Shown here piece by piece: positions 36,181 through 48,269 of a stretch of DNA of 64,000 nucleotides. The notes under the pieces were generated by a model. That model searched no databases and was not told where the DNA came from. It saw only the letters and a program-made list of their open reading frames with translations. Origin of the DNA: Echinometra lucunter. Its lineage: Eukaryota; Echinodermata; Echinoidea; Camarodonta; Echinometridae. The stretch lies in NCBI GenBank assembly GCA_029962745.1, contig JAPZVO010000054.1, forward strand, positions 51,001-115,000, read 5' to 3'. The first letter of the stretch is position 1. Each line of letters begins with the position of its first letter. The translations under genes and the position numbers were made by a program.

Positions 36181-37080
36181 GCACCAGAAAGAAAAGGGGC
36201 TAATCAGACGTAAAATAGAGTTGTATCGGATTCAAAGGAGCACTTATTGGAAGGAGATTTGCATCATCTGGACACTCATAAGCAGTGAAATGGGACATTT
36301 ATCAGATTCAAAATGAACACTTATCGTGAGGAAATGGCACTTATTAGAAAGCAGAGGCGGCACTTAATGTATGAAATCAAAATTATGCGTGCATCAACTT
36401 TTAAAAGAAGGCACATATCAAAATGGAAAAGAGAAACATTTCAGAAAACAAAATATACACTTATTTAAAAGCACTCATAAAAAAGTAATGAAAAAGAGAG
36501 AAATGGGAAAAACTAGAAAAGAAAAAAGGCATTTATCAAAAGGCAAATTGACACGATTTCAAATGAGGCTCTTTCCCCAATTATAAGAGGTGAAAAGGAG
36601 GAATCTGAAGGAAGAGGGATTACGCTATTAGAATCGAAAATGTCAACAGGTACTATCTAAGGGCGCACTTTTAAGGAGGGAAAGGAGCGCTTTGAAAGGG
36701 TCACTTTTCTGAAAAGACTGCTGTAAAAGAGGACAGTCGTATGATGTAAGAAGAGTGACTTATCTGAAGCGAATAGTAGCACTTTTTGCATGCTCACTTA
36801 ATTTGAGGAGAAAATAATGACAATTGTTCTTATGATATTTTCTTTAAATTCTGCTTCTCTTAGTGCAGCATTGATACTGGTAATTATTCTATAGATATTA
36901 TATGTCTATGGATGTTACTTAAGCACACTAGCTATTTAAAAAAAAAAATCATTGGTACAGTGGTGCAGGAAAGGGATAATTACAACGGTTGTTTAGTTTA
37001 ATTGTACGAACGTGCACTGATGCAAAAAGAACGCTCTAGGAGTTAATGAAAGGTGAAGGACCTACTTATCGAAAAAGTAA
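36180..37080. repeat. Degenerate interspersed CACTTATC motif
   Basis: Variants of GGCACTTATC(A/G) followed by A-rich spacers recur irregularly every 25-60 bp: GCACTTATTGGAAGG, ACACTTATCGTGAGG, GCACTTATTAGAAAG, GTGACTTATCTGAAG, CTACTTATCGAAAAA. It resembles an old, heavily diverged tandem repeat. Confidence 0.4.
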
Positions 37081-37377
37081 ACGGGCCCTTGTAAGAAGGA
37101 AAAGAGGAACTGAAAAGATTTGAAATGAGAAATTTTCCATGGGTAAAAAGGGGGATATTATTTTTCGGTTACTTGGAAAGTGGTTGCACTGTGCTTCCCT
37201 TGGGGGACGTATTCTATTATAGCTTTTCAGGTGTTCCCCCAACCGAAAAAAAGACGAACATGTGTGTTTAAAGACTTTTACCTGATATTGGGTAATATTA
37301 TTCCAGTCCATTTTGTAATGTTTTTTTAAAATAAATTGTGTAATAAAATAATTTGAATGATAATCAAATCAGTGCAT

Positions 37378-37470
37378 ATACGATGATAATGATAATAACA
37401 ATGATGATGATAATAATGCCGATACTACTATTACTAATATATTACTACTACTAATACTACCACTTCTCCT
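37378..37470. repeat. Compound trinucleotide microsatellite
   Basis: GATGATAATGATAATAACAATGATGATG followed by ACTACTATTACTAAT-type trinucleotides. Confidence 0.7.
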
Positions 37471-37794
37471 ACTGATATTACCATTGCTACATTCATGATA
37501 GCAATGTCCCGGGAATAGCATTTGCCTCCAGACAACGAAGCTATATTTCACCGAGGAGCACCCTGACCCACTTTAAAACTTCCACAGCTTGTTTTGACAA
37601 GAAGAACAATAATAATAATAAACTTTAAAAGTTTTGTTTGCACAGGAATGATTCAACATGGTTCTTATAAAAACACACAGATAAGTTCATCATCTGGAAA
37701 CAAAGGTAACCCGCGACCTACTTGTAATACTTAGCTTGCTTAATCAATTTTTTTTTTTTTCATGATAACAATAATAGCTTCATTTCTTTAACGA

Positions 37795-38400
37795 TGTTTG
37801 TTTAAAAGAGCCAGAGTGTGACTTTGCGGCATTTCAAAAAAAAATTTGGTTAATAATGCGTGAGTGATGACATTCTTGCATTTCTCTCCGTAAGAGTAAC
37901 GTTCATGCATGACATTACTGCGGGGTAAAAATAAAGAAATGCGGGGGAGGGTGGTCGGTGTAGGTTTATGCCATAACCTCCGGGCAGCAGAGTTTTTTTT
38001 CCCCCTTCTAACTTTTAGTCTCTAGTGCATGCGCACATGGTCATTCTCCGAGACCTCATGAATATGTATGTCTCATGTCTGAGAAGTAAGAATAGAACTT
38101 TGTATTATTATTATTTCTTTTAAAATCATTATTATCCTCACGCTGATATTTCTGCCTTAATAAAATATTATGGCATTTATTCCGTTCACATTATAAATGA
38201 AGTATATAAACACGCTCTTCGTTTGATGAAGAAGGAGAAGGATGAAGAGGAAAATAATAAAAAGAAAGGGGAAGAAGAACGAAGATAAGAAGGAAAGGAA
38301 GGGGGTGAACGAAGAAGAGAAAAAGGAATAAACTTGTATTTTGTCCTGCAATAATTGCACAAGGGCTGCATACAACCTTTATGGCAATATGTTATGTATG
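37795..38400. repeat. Dispersed repeat, copy A (partner 41530-42050)
   Basis: Collinear blocks are shared with the partner: AAGAGCCAG(A/C)G(T/C)GTGACTTT, TTTGGTTAATAA, GGTTTATGCC…CCTCC, a GAA-rich polypurine stretch, and TCCTGCA…GGGCT…TTTATGGCA. The element is about 500-600 bp, with a polypurine middle. Family unknown. Confidence 0.6.
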
Positions 38401-38410
38401 TTATGTTTCC

Positions 38411-38465
38411 ATGGAATAAATGAATGAATGAATAAATGAACAAATAAATGAATTAATTGAATAAT
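38411..38465. repeat. AATG/AAAT tetranucleotide microsatellite
   Basis: Copies of AATG and AAAT follow the dispersed repeat directly, as a tail would. Confidence 0.7.
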
Positions 38466-38810
38466 GCACAAACTACTTTATTCATTAACAAAACGTATTA
38501 TGATAATCATTGACTTAAATCAATCTTTCTCTGGAAAAGCTAGTGCCTTCGGGGAGAGCCGTTCTTCTGGGAGTTGTCCTCAGGGAAGCTTTCCTCAAGG
38601 GGAATTGTCAGATATAGGCTCTATGGAGTCGTGTTGTCCTCCAAAAGAGGAGTCCTACCATCTCAACTGCACCCCACATAAATACCTCTTTGAAAAACAG
38701 TTAAAACCTACGCTATTTGGGGAAAAGCAATTTTTCTAATATATAGATTTTAACACTTGCACTCGTTTGTATTCAGATGCCTATAGAATGTTCATTTATT
38801 TGATATATGA

Positions 38811-38931
38811 TAAAAAAAAACAATGTAGATAAATCAAATGCCTTGCTCAGGGGAATAAGTGCCGCCCTGGGGATCGAAACCTTTACTTTTGTGTCACCGG
38901 GAAAGTGCCTTAAACCACTCGACCACGGCAC
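38811..38931 (-). mobile_element. tRNA-derived SINE with short A/T tail
   Basis: From 38931 leftward, a 73-nt tRNA-like head begins GTGCCG and ends CGGCAC (pairing acceptor ends). It has a D-arm like GTCGAGTGGTTTAAGGC, typical of Leu/Ser tRNAs, and a B box with one inserted T (GGTTTCGATCC). A short body follows and a poly-T run (poly-A on the element strand) closes it. The B-box insertion and absent long variable arm argue against a working tRNA gene. Confidence 0.65.
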
Positions 38932-39103
38932 CTCTACTGAAATGAGAATGAAAAATTAACCGATTCCGAAACAGGTTTGATTTGCTGTAATCTCGGGTAT
39001 CATCATTTGATGTAGAAAGCATCGGCCAAGCAATTATTACTAGAATTTGCCGGCTTTGCAAATGTCGGCGGAGCATTATGTCGTCCAAGTGAAATTGTTT
39101 AAT

Positions 39104-39232
39104 AATTCAACTTCCTTTTTGGGACTGGAATTGGTCAGTGCGGTCTGACATTATAGATTACAATATGCTATTTTCGACCTCGCGGGCCCTCGGTCTCGCG
39201 GGCCTTCGGTGAAGTGGCCATGGACCGGGTTT
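39104..39232 (+). repeat. Dispersed repeat, copy A (inverted partner 62215-62330)
   Basis: It shares with the partner, in opposite orientation, AATTCAACTTCCTT, GGAATTGGTC, TATAGATTACAAT and a GCGGGCC…TTCGGTGAAGTGG end. CGCGGGCC occurs twice in tandem here. Confidence 0.55.
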
Positions 39233-39944
39233 TTTTTTTTCAATTTGGAAATGTGGTTTCGTTGATTGTTCATCAACTCCATTACTGTATATTACAAACA
39301 AAAGATTTTAGTTATCAGAATCGGTTTCACTTCCCTTTTAGAATGCTGTGAAATACGGTAGCTTTTAAATACACGGAACTCTTTATAATTTGAGAAATAT
39401 TTGCATTGCAATCATATTCATTCTTTATGGGACGTCTTCTGCTTGGGTAAGATTGGTGCCTTTTGTGATGTCAAAAACATCTTTATTTTTTCTAGAAAAT
39501 CGCTCGTATATCCAAGATGCTGGGAGGTGCTTTTATTTGGTATCATTTTGTAACATCCCGATACGTAGTTGACGTAAAACTTATACGATTGCCATCTGTT
39601 AGCTTACCAGTTTCAACTAATACATTATTTGCCGTATTTTTTTAATGTTTCGTTGAATGGGCACTTTAAAATAAACAAAATCAAAAGTAAAATCAAACAA
39701 AAGTAACATGATATCTGATTTCCATGGTTCTGATACAATGAATCAACATGACAATGCAAAAAAAAAAAAAAAAAAAAAGGAGAAGAAATAATAACAACGA
39801 AATGAGGATAATAAATCATAATCATCGCCCCCTCCTCATAATGGTCATCATCATTTTCAGTTTCGTCATCATTACCAATATAGTGATAATCAAACAAACA
39901 TCGTAATCAACAAAGTCCTTTGGAAGCGCATAGAGACGTTATAA

Positions 39945-39981
39945 CATTATGTGATATGCGCTATACAAGAACGGCACATTA

Positions 39982-40036
<55 letters not shown>
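39945..40036 (+). mobile_element. Retroposon 3' tail with (ATT)n
   Basis: ATGCGCTATACAAGAACGG followed by about 54 bp of perfect ATT repeats. A similar GGCGCTATGCAAGAA…(ATT)n sequence is at 57877-57945, so both look like 3' ends of one non-LTR or SINE family. Confidence 0.5.
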
Positions 40037-40199
40037 CAACACCACCGTCATTTTTTTTAATTGTTTTTGCCATCGAAATTCACACCACCACACCACCACA
40101 AACATTATCATTGTAGTCGTCGTCGTCATCATCATCAATTATACCACGGTTGCCATTATAATAAACATCATCCCATATTTTTTCATATCAGGCTGAAGC

Positions 40200-41530
40200 C
40201 TTACATAGGGGGGGGGGGGGATCCTGGCGAATAATGAAGGGGGGCGAAATAGGCCTAATGTCAAAATCATGGTTTAAACTTCTGATTTTTGGGGGGATTT
40301 TTTTTTAAATGATATTTTTTTATTTTCTCTCAAAACAAGTACATATTATAGAAATCATTCATAACAAACAAAAAAAAAGCATATTCTCCATCTAACAGGA
40401 TTATGCATTGATACTTTGGTTTAACATAAATTACAATAATATAAACAAGAAAAAAAAACCTATATATTAAGTAATGAAGATAACGATCAGCGGAATGATT
40501 TTTAACATCTTTGCGTTAAGAAATTCAAAAGTATAATGTGCCATATTCTGAGGGAACGATGACATCGCGCTGAATCGTATTACTTTCGTTATTTTCCGAG
40601 AATTTGAAACACAACATATTCATTGAATGCCATGTGACATGACATAGATGCACATGCGCTTCAATTAATTCTGACTTATGTAACTTAATCTGAATTTACG
40701 AAGGCTTTGCTGGTGTATATTTTTACCACAAACGCCATTAAAATTATCGGTTTATCGGCCCTTCGGTCTATCGGCCCTTCAGTCTATCGAGTTATGACCC
40801 TTAGGAAAGATTTCAAATACACATTGCACAGCTCATGAAGGGTAGGTTAGTGCTCTTATGCCAAAGTTAAGAGGCAAGAAAAGAAGAATCATGAATTGCT
40901 TTATCACTATACCGTATCCGAGAAACTTAAGCCGAAGGGGTGTTTGTTTATGATATTAGACATATTTCTTTTAAGGCTCCATAATGGTCATGAAAATTGT
41001 TGATATTTTTACAAAATTATCTTTCAGTAGAAGCATATTTACAACAATTTTTTAAAGCCTAAATATGCTTCTAAAATCCATAAACTTGTTGGTAATGATG
41101 AAGGTAGTAGATTTGGGCACTTTCTTTTAAAATTTTGGTTCAACTGGAAACAAGAGAAGTAAAACAAAAATGAATGAAAATGAAAATACTGTACTTTGTG
41201 GGAATGTCACGAATAAATATTTTAAAGAGCTACGTCATGGTGTGTTTTTGTAACATCAAAGTAAACAAATATGAATACCTGTTGATTTCACCTACTGAGC
41301 CAGACAGATTGGAGTCTTAACATACAACGTGGCACCTCCGTCACACTGAGTTTCATGTACGTTGACAAGCGATCGATCAAAAATGTGCATGCTACTAATG
41401 GACTGCACCGGTCTTGGTTTAGTTTGCAGGTGAGACTAGGCTTTAGTCATGAAAGGGCATGGCTTAATCAACAAATTGACCTTGAAACTTGAAAAGCACC
41501 AGATAAATGTTTTGAATGATATTTACATTT
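40200..41530. other. Intergenic, nothing recognised
   Basis: AT-rich non-coding sequence with a G run at 40209-40220 and a short TATCGGCCCTTCGGTC doublet near 40751-40780. No supported exon. Confidence 0.5.
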
Positions 41531-41915
41531 CATTTACGATATTTGTTAAGAAGAGCCAGCGCGTGACTTTCAACAAACCATTTGGTTAATAAAGATATAA
41601 GGGGCAGGGTGATCATTATGGTTTATGCCTTCACCTCCAGGAAAGGTCGTTATCAAAAGCTGCATGGGGTTTTTCATAACTCGAGTAAGGTAACCATAAC
41701 AGCTGGCAGAATGTTTGAAAATGGAAGAGGAAGAAAGAGAAAAAGAATCAGAGGAAGAGAAGAAGAAGAGAAAAGAGGAAAAAGAAAAAAATAATAACAA
41801 AAACAGAGAGGAAAAAGGAGGAAAAGAACGGGAAATGAAAAAAAGATGAAGGAGAAGGATGATGTGGAAAATTAATATAGAAAAAGAAGAGGAAGAAGAA
41901 GGAAGAGTGGAAGAA

Positions 41916-41950
<35 letters not shown>

Positions 41951-42050
41951 AGAAGGAGAAGAAGAAGAAAAGGCGATAACGAAGAAGAAAAAAAAGGAAA
42001 ATCGTTGTATGTATCCTGCAAAAACGGCATAAGGGCTTTATGGCATTAGG
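41530..42050. repeat. Dispersed repeat, copy B, with long GAA tract
   Basis: This is the partner of 37795-38400. The polypurine middle is expanded here into an almost pure GAA/GGA tract (about 41715-41990), long enough to form triplex DNA in principle. Confidence 0.6.
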
Positions 42051-42748
42051 GAAAGCATTATTGAAAACAAATCATTTTTGCAAAGAAATGAAAAATATTT
42101 AGGACTGGGTCATAATGTGCTGAATTTTGCCATTCTGTCATCCGGATCCGGTACATGTATATACTGAGCATGCTCGAAAAGGGGGAATCCCGATAGAGTG
42201 AACACCTATACAGACCGAAAGGGCATAGACTGCCAATATTATAGGAGCCCGTTGATTACTGAATTCTCAAATTTCCATGGACTTAATAGAGGGGTCATCC
42301 GGTTCCCGTAGGGAAGTGGTTAAGCCCTTTATTTAACTTGTGAGTTGCGGTAAACAGTATAGCTCACATACACACACGCTCACACGCACACACACTTATA
42401 TCTTGGTAGTTGGTAAGCATTTGATTTAAAAAAATAATAAAAAACGTTTTCTGACGTTTTCACATTAATATGAGTTTCCTGTCTCAGTGACAGGGAATTG
42501 AGAAAGTATTGTGTATTCAGTATTGTTCAGATGGAATCTATGAAATCTATACATTGAATATTCTCTCGTTATTAATAGTACGATTTTGAGTAAGATTTTG
42601 ATGATGAACTTTGTTGACTTGTGCATCATGCCAGTACTCGTTTCTACGCGCTATGTTCCCGGCGATCACGCTTTCATTCGGTAGTACACTTTCATCTCTT
42701 GGGTTTCCTATGGGACATTACGATAAGAGCAATCCTGAAGTGATATCT

Positions 42749-42962
42749 GGGGGGTGTTTCACAAAGAGTTAAGTTTGACCTAGAGTCGGGCTTAAGTGCC
42801 AATGCGCATCTGGTATTTAACGCGTAATCTCATTGATAGACTTCAAATAGTGCGCGTCCCCTGAGCATGATCTGACCGATGGGGTGATGCGTTATATAGA
42901 GCACGCAAGTAGGAATTTAAGTGCGACTTTAGTCAAAATTAAATATTTGTGAAACACACCCC
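42749..42962. mobile_element. hAT-like MITE with 8-bp duplication
   Basis: The ends are GGGGGGTGTTTCACAAA on the left and the complement of GGGGTGTGTTTCACAAA on the right. The flanks are TGATATCT (42741-42748) and TGATATTT (42963-42970), an 8-bp duplication with one mismatch, as made by hAT transposases. Non-coding. Confidence 0.7.
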
Positions 42963-42969
42963 TGATATT

Positions 42970-43690
42970 TTCGACTACAGGGATCATCTGATTTGTTTCA
43001 GCAGATGAGTGCTTAACATCGTTCGTTATTTCATGAATTATTACGCAATCAATTGACTTGTGATTTCTACATTCTTCTGACCAGAGCCATTCACCTACTT
43101 CGGCTATGTACTTGCTTACCTTAACTAAGTTAGTTAAGTTTACATTATTTGAGAACTTCAGAGGGTTGATTCCATTTAAGGCATTGCCAAACTTTGTTAG
43201 CAGCCGATTTAAAAATTTCTCAAACTAAGATGAAACATAATGAGTACTTATATTTATACTCTGAAACCAACCACAATTTGGAATAAAAACTGTTAATAAG
43301 ACGCAAACTGCGAGTTCATTATTTTTGGTCTCAGATACAATAGGAGGGTAGTTTTGGTCGAGTTAAAAAAAAAAAAAACCACAAAAAAAACCACCGTTAC
43401 ATGCCTCCCTCCGAATGATACGCCAATACACACTGTACGAGCCATGTGCGCATGGGCACTTCTTACGTCTAGTCCTTACAACCGACCCGATATATTTTTC
43501 AAACATTGGTTTACATTAAAAAAAAAAAAACTTTCTTTGGATATCATAATTTTGAAACTTTCAGTCTGGTATTTTTATACTATAACCCCTATGTTTATCC
43601 CATTTTCAAGTAGCAAAATGAGGTTTTTTGTTCTTTTTTTTTAATTATAACAATGTGAACCGATGCCTTTAATCTGTGAATTGCCAATTA
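42970..43690. other. Intergenic, nothing recognised
   Basis: Contains A runs at 43365-43390 and 43518-43530. No supported exon or transposon end. Confidence 0.5.
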
Positions 43691-44266
43691 ATAATACAAT
43701 TTTGTCGATCTTTCACTCGTGATCTGAAAACATTGTTATTGTGTACCTCATCTGCCCGTCCTTATCGTTTTCTGAGGGGTTGTCTGTTATCATCATTACC
43801 ACGGGGGCTCTCATATGGAGCAGGAAAGATGTGACCAGAGGGTGTTTCATCTAAAGCATCACCAGTCGTGGTTGCATTATCGGGTGCAGGGCTCGGATGA
43901 TGTAGTCGACAAGATGCTGGTCGTTCCTTTCTTCCGATATAACCAACAGAAGGCGCTCCTCAGCATCAGCATTCCTGGTCGTCTGGTTGTTGGATGGGAC
44001 AGAACGTCCCTATGATGGTGTGGTAATTATGGTAGCAGACGACGCCGCTTCACTGTAGCTCCGTTCCCTTCTGATTTGAGACCATCTCCCGTTGCCTTCT
44101 TCAGCCTGCCACTGAAGTTTCGTGCTCATTATTTTATCTTTCACTTTATCACTAGCTTTTCTTAAAAGCTCTGCATTTCTTTCATTTTCTGTGTGTAGGA
44201 CAGCATTCTTTTCGTCACTTGCTTTATGTAGAATTCTCTATTTTTCAGGTTCCATTTCCGTGCTTT

Positions 44267-45562
44267 CAGGGGCGTAAGCGGTACCTGTTATCAGGGGTGG
44301 GGGGCAGAGCCCAAAATTTCCCGGTAACTAGTCTATGTCGAGAATCTGTGGCGTAGCTAGGATTTTCATATCTATTTTGCGAGCGAGCGAAGCGAGCGAG
44401 CCAAAAATAAACACTTTTCTCTATTTTAATCGCATTTTCGGATGGAAATCCTAAGATTGTGACGAGCGAGCGAAGCGAGCGAGCCAAAAATAACCACTTT
44501 TTGTTTTCATTAGCATTTTCAAATTGAAATTCTAAAACATAATGGTTGTTTATGATAGATATTCAGAATTTTTGCTTACTAATTAATTGAAATATATTTT
44601 CTTCCTTAAAAAGTGTGTCTGCATGGGGGGGGGGGGGGGGGGGGGGAATTTGTACACACCATCCCCCCTCTCCCCCAAATGGGAGTGATAGATCCCCCTA
44701 CCCCCTGGAATTTACGCAAATGTAGTGCTCCCTAGATGGGAGGGTGCAGGGAGGGGGGAGTTTCCCCCCTCCCGCGCGAAGCGCGGAAGCTCCGACGTTT
44801 CTTTGAATTATTAGTTGTCGGTAATAAAGTCTATCTTCTACGGCGTAACTAGGATTTCATTTTAGGAGGACGGTGGTGCTCCCTAGGGGGGGGGGGGGGA
44901 GGGTGCAGGGAGGGGGAGTTTTGCGCGGAAGTTCCCGCTCTTCTTACGCTCTCTGCCTGTTATGGGGTGGGGGGGGGCATATGCATAGCCAAAAACTTCC
45001 CGTAATTGAGTCTAGAATCAGTGCTGTAATTCTCTGCCTGTTTTCGGGGGGGGGGGGGGGGGGGCAGAGCCAAAAATTTCCCGGTAACTAAGTCTAGAAA
45101 TAGAATATGCGGAGGTGAGCCCGCACCGCGAGTTGCTTGTTGTGAAGGCCTTAGCGGGTGGATCCCAGGGTTCTGGCTTAGGGCCCCTGATGGGGGTCTA
45201 CAGGGAAAGCCACTGCGGGGGAGCCCCCGGAAACTCCGGGGTTTTGGTACTAAATTTTCCCTCATTTCTTTTGTTTCACTTTGCTTTCTTCTTCTTTTTT
45301 TTTTCTTTCCCTTTTTTCCCTCTTCTTCTTTCTCCCCTTTCTCTTTTTTTCTTTCCCTTTCTCCTTCTTTCTTTCCCTTTCTCCTTTCTTTTCCTTTCTT
45401 CTTCTTTCTTTCCCTTTCTTCCTTCCCTTTTCTTCCTTTCCCTTCCTTTCATTTTTCCCCGGTGGTTTGGTGGATTTTCCCGTTGAAATGCCCCGGGGGT
45501 GGGGGGGGGGGGTGGGGGCAGGGGGGTAGAGTGCCCCCCCCCCCCCGGTTGTTACGCCACTG
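44267..45562. mobile_element. hAT-like element, 1.3 kb, perfect 8-bp duplication
   Basis: CGTGCTTT lies immediately outside both ends (44259-44266 and 45563-45570). The termini are CAGGGGCGTAAG on the left and the complement of CAGTGGCGTAAC on the right. The interior is low-complexity: tandem GCGAGCGAAGCGAGCGAGC blocks near 44377-44401 and 44463-44486, three G-runs in a repeated GGCAGAGCC(A)AAAATTTCCCGG context, and a 190-bp CT-rich tract (45265-45455). No transposase is encoded. The 8-bp duplication fits the hAT superfamily. Confidence 0.8.
45265..45455. repeat. Polypyrimidine tract
   Basis: CTTT/CCTT-rich strand asymmetry inside the hAT-like element. It yields Phe/Ser/Leu-rich spurious open frames. 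Confidence 0.8.
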
Positions 45563-45799
45563 CGTGCTTTTCGTAATCAACTTTTGTTCTTTGATTTTCA
45601 GTTGATTTCTATTCTTCCTCAACAGGGTTTTTTCTTTGGCTTTACGCATGGTTCTCTTCCAGACTCTCGTTTCCTGTTTTAGTTTAATTATTATATAATC
45701 CACATTAGCAGATTCATCACTGTTATAACCGTGGCTGTTAGCATTCTTTATAATTATGATGGGGGACCATAGTTTAGCGCACATCTTAATTTTCTACAG

Positions 45800-46970
45800 A
45801 ACGCAATTTTTAATCCATAATTGCTCAATTTTTACCGAAAATTATTCGGATTTAATTGATACCACGACAAAGCTAAGTTTTTTCGACTACGAATGGGCGA
45901 AAGAAGAAGACTAATTTACGAAGAATTCCCGACATATCGCGATCGCAAAATTCCATGTCGTATCGCAACGCACTGGACCTGGAAAGTTTTACAGAAATAA
46001 CGAGGCCTAATTCGCGCACGCCAACTTATAAATCTTCGACGATAATCCGAACCGTCGTATACGTCGGTCTGGGGTCAAAAAATCGATTTTAAGATTCTAT
46101 GGAAAATAAATTTAAAAGTATAGGTCTCATTCTAGCCTATATCTGGAGAAAGAACCACGGTATAAAAAACTTTTACTTTCCAAGATATTATAATGTTTTT
46201 AATGCTAGGACGTATCAGTTTTGTAGAAATTGCGCTTTTCCCATTGAAGTAGTGTACTGCGCGTCTACCGGTATACGATAGTTCGGTTGACCTCGTGCAT
46301 GATACGTTCGGTCAGCAAACTGTATATGTGCCCTTTGACTTTGCGTGTAATTAGCCCCTTGCCTACTGGAACCGGGTGACCCCTATATTACATCTATGGG
46401 AAATAGAGAATACAGTATTCAACGGGTAAAAGATATACAACAGTTTGGTTGACTGCGCGCATCCAATGTGCGGTCAGGAGTGTAGCATTGCCTATCGGGG
46501 TTTTGTAAAGGGGAAATCTTGACCAATAAAACCGAAAGTACATGCATCTAACTCTTTTGCGATTTCTCCCCCAATTCTTGACTTTGAGTGAAAAATAAAG
46601 ACACTGCTTTTAAGAAGAGACCCTTAGCATTCCTGTCATGTATTTTTTCTAGGAATGAATATCTGTAATGGCTTGGCATGGGCGGTGGGAATATATGGTT
46701 TACCTAGATTTAGATAAGATAATTACATCATCAGCATGACAAAATGCCATAGAATCATTTGATATCACATTTAACTTGCAATTTTGATGACATCGTCTCT
46801 CGAAAATAGGAATTCTCGACCCTTGTCGGCAGGTTCATTTTTTTTTTTTTCGGAACGGACGCAAAACGCTGCAAATTTGCCGAATTTTCATTAAAAATTT
46901 CACAATTTCTTCCAAAATTTCAAAGAAAAGTTAACTCGCGGGTAATATAGGTTGCTCTTTCCGTTGGTGC
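45800..46970. other. Intergenic, nothing recognised
   Basis: Moderate GC with several CG dinucleotides (TCGCGATCGC near 45938). No transposon ends and no exon I can support. Confidence 0.5.
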
Positions 46971-46979
46971 TATCAGATT

Positions 46980-47875
46980 TTTCATAATCTTTTCCTTCAA
47001 ATGTATTACTAACTTTGTACAATACTCTCATACTCCCTTACTTAAACTACGGGATATTAGCCGGGGGCAACTCTTCTAGAACGTATTTGGATAAATTATT
47101 ACTACTTCAAAAAAGGATAATGAGAATCGTCTGTTTTAAAAAGCAGATTAGCCCACTCTGATCAATTATTTCATTCTAATAAGATATTAAAGATACAGGA
47201 CTTATAAACCATCGTCTGGGTTGCTATATATATCAGTTAAATCAAGGCCATTTGCCAGCTCCATTAACTTTATTGTTTTTTTTAAAAATCGTGTTTTCAC
47301 AGCTACCCAACAAGACAATCTTCATCATTCCACCTCCCATTGTTGAGAACCTTGTATAAAAATAAAACTATTATTTACACTGGCCCTTATTTTGGAATTC
47401 TCTTAATGAGTCTTTAAAACACTCACGAAGCTTATTTTCATTTAAATGTAACCTTAAACTTGACCAAATAAATAGTTATACTAACCAGTCTTAACTGCAG
47501 AAGGCTACATGTATGTCCCATCCTTGTGCCTGTGTTTGTAAAGGTATTGTCCCGTTCCGTGTGGTATCGTATCGTGTATCGTCTATTATGTATCCTTATA
47601 TCTGTATTTTTATAATCAGTGATACTGTGTTATTATATTTGGGAACCTGATTTACAAGCAAAGCTTCTAAAGGTTTCCTCCACATTACAGCGAGCATTGT
47701 TTTGTTTATGTTATACTTGCCATATATTAATTGATGATACTGAACTGTATTACTATCATTATTTTGTTTAACTTTACACTGTTGTTTTCAGAATGATTTT
47801 GAAATATGAAAAATCTTGTAAAATTTTATTTGCTGTATTGTGCAAATAAATGAAATTACATGAACAGAGTTATGA
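46980..47875 (+). pseudogene. Non-LTR retrotransposon 3' end, decayed
   Basis: Past the RT palm, the C-terminal region of this type of polymerase is recognisable in pieces: LYNTLILPYLNYGILAGG, then LLLLQKRIMRIVCFK (frame from 47015 to a TGA at 47159-47161). In a shifted frame SDQLFHSNKILKIQDL follows, then YPTRQSSSFHLPL and NKTIIYTGPYF near 47302-47395. These match the conserved order seen after the RT domain in Jockey/CR1/L2-type elements. Frameshifts and stops separate every block, so it is dead. The AT-rich 3' UTR ends near 47870 with CAAATAAATGAAAT. Confidence 0.65.
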
Positions 47876-48269
47876 CCAGGCCCCTAGAGCTCCGCAATTT
47901 GATCCAGATCCATTAGAAAGCCGAACTAAGCACCATCAATATTCATGATCAAAAATTAATAATTCATTTAGTAAGATGCTTCCCACGAGTAGCGTCCGTT
48001 TGTACACGTTTTGAAACATTACGCCCATCAGCTTACCGCATGCGCAATAAATGCTCAACAAATGCGAATTAAACCAAAGTGTTACAATAAAAGGGATACG
48101 CGCAATAGATATGAATAATGCAATAGTGTTATCGATATCATGGCGATAACGGGTGCTTATCGGCACCTTCAAGTGATGCGAAAGAGGAGGGGCCTGATGC
48201 CATTCGCGTAATGATATCCGCGCTTTCGGCTTTCCGTCTAGTAAATTTATTATACTATGTCTATGGTGC

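Larger units (their letters stand above)
43851..45784 (-). pseudogene. Decayed coding remnant split by a transposon
   Basis: Seen: an open stretch from ATG 45784 runs 74 codons to the transposon junction at 45563. Past the insertion, the same frame resumes at 44258 (with the 8-bp target duplication counted once) and continues to 43851, interrupted only by two TAG codons (44238-44240 and 44007-44009). The final TAG is at 43851-43853. The joined reading is about 210 codons, rich in Lys/Glu/Asn, with a likely coiled coil before and after the insertion (TLLRKNRNQLKIKEQKL; ENERNAELLRKASDKVKDKI) and an acidic helical segment ADAEERLLLVISEE later. A second frame is also open at the 3' end (to about 43760), so a frameshift may lie there. 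Inference: an inactivated exon or a decayed gene copy; I do not recognise the family. Retained register across the insertion supports former coding. Confidence 0.45.

Noticed and set aside
38464..38739. 91-codon plus-strand frame rich in Ser/Gly/Cys/Pro
   Set aside because: No recognisable domain, no splice or promoter support, starts within an AATG microsatellite tail.
38859..38931. Functional tRNA-Leu/Ser gene
   Set aside because: B box carries an insertion, no long variable arm, and a SINE body follows.
45115..45529. Phe/Ser/Leu-rich frames
   Set aside because: Translation of a polypyrimidine tract inside the hAT-like element.
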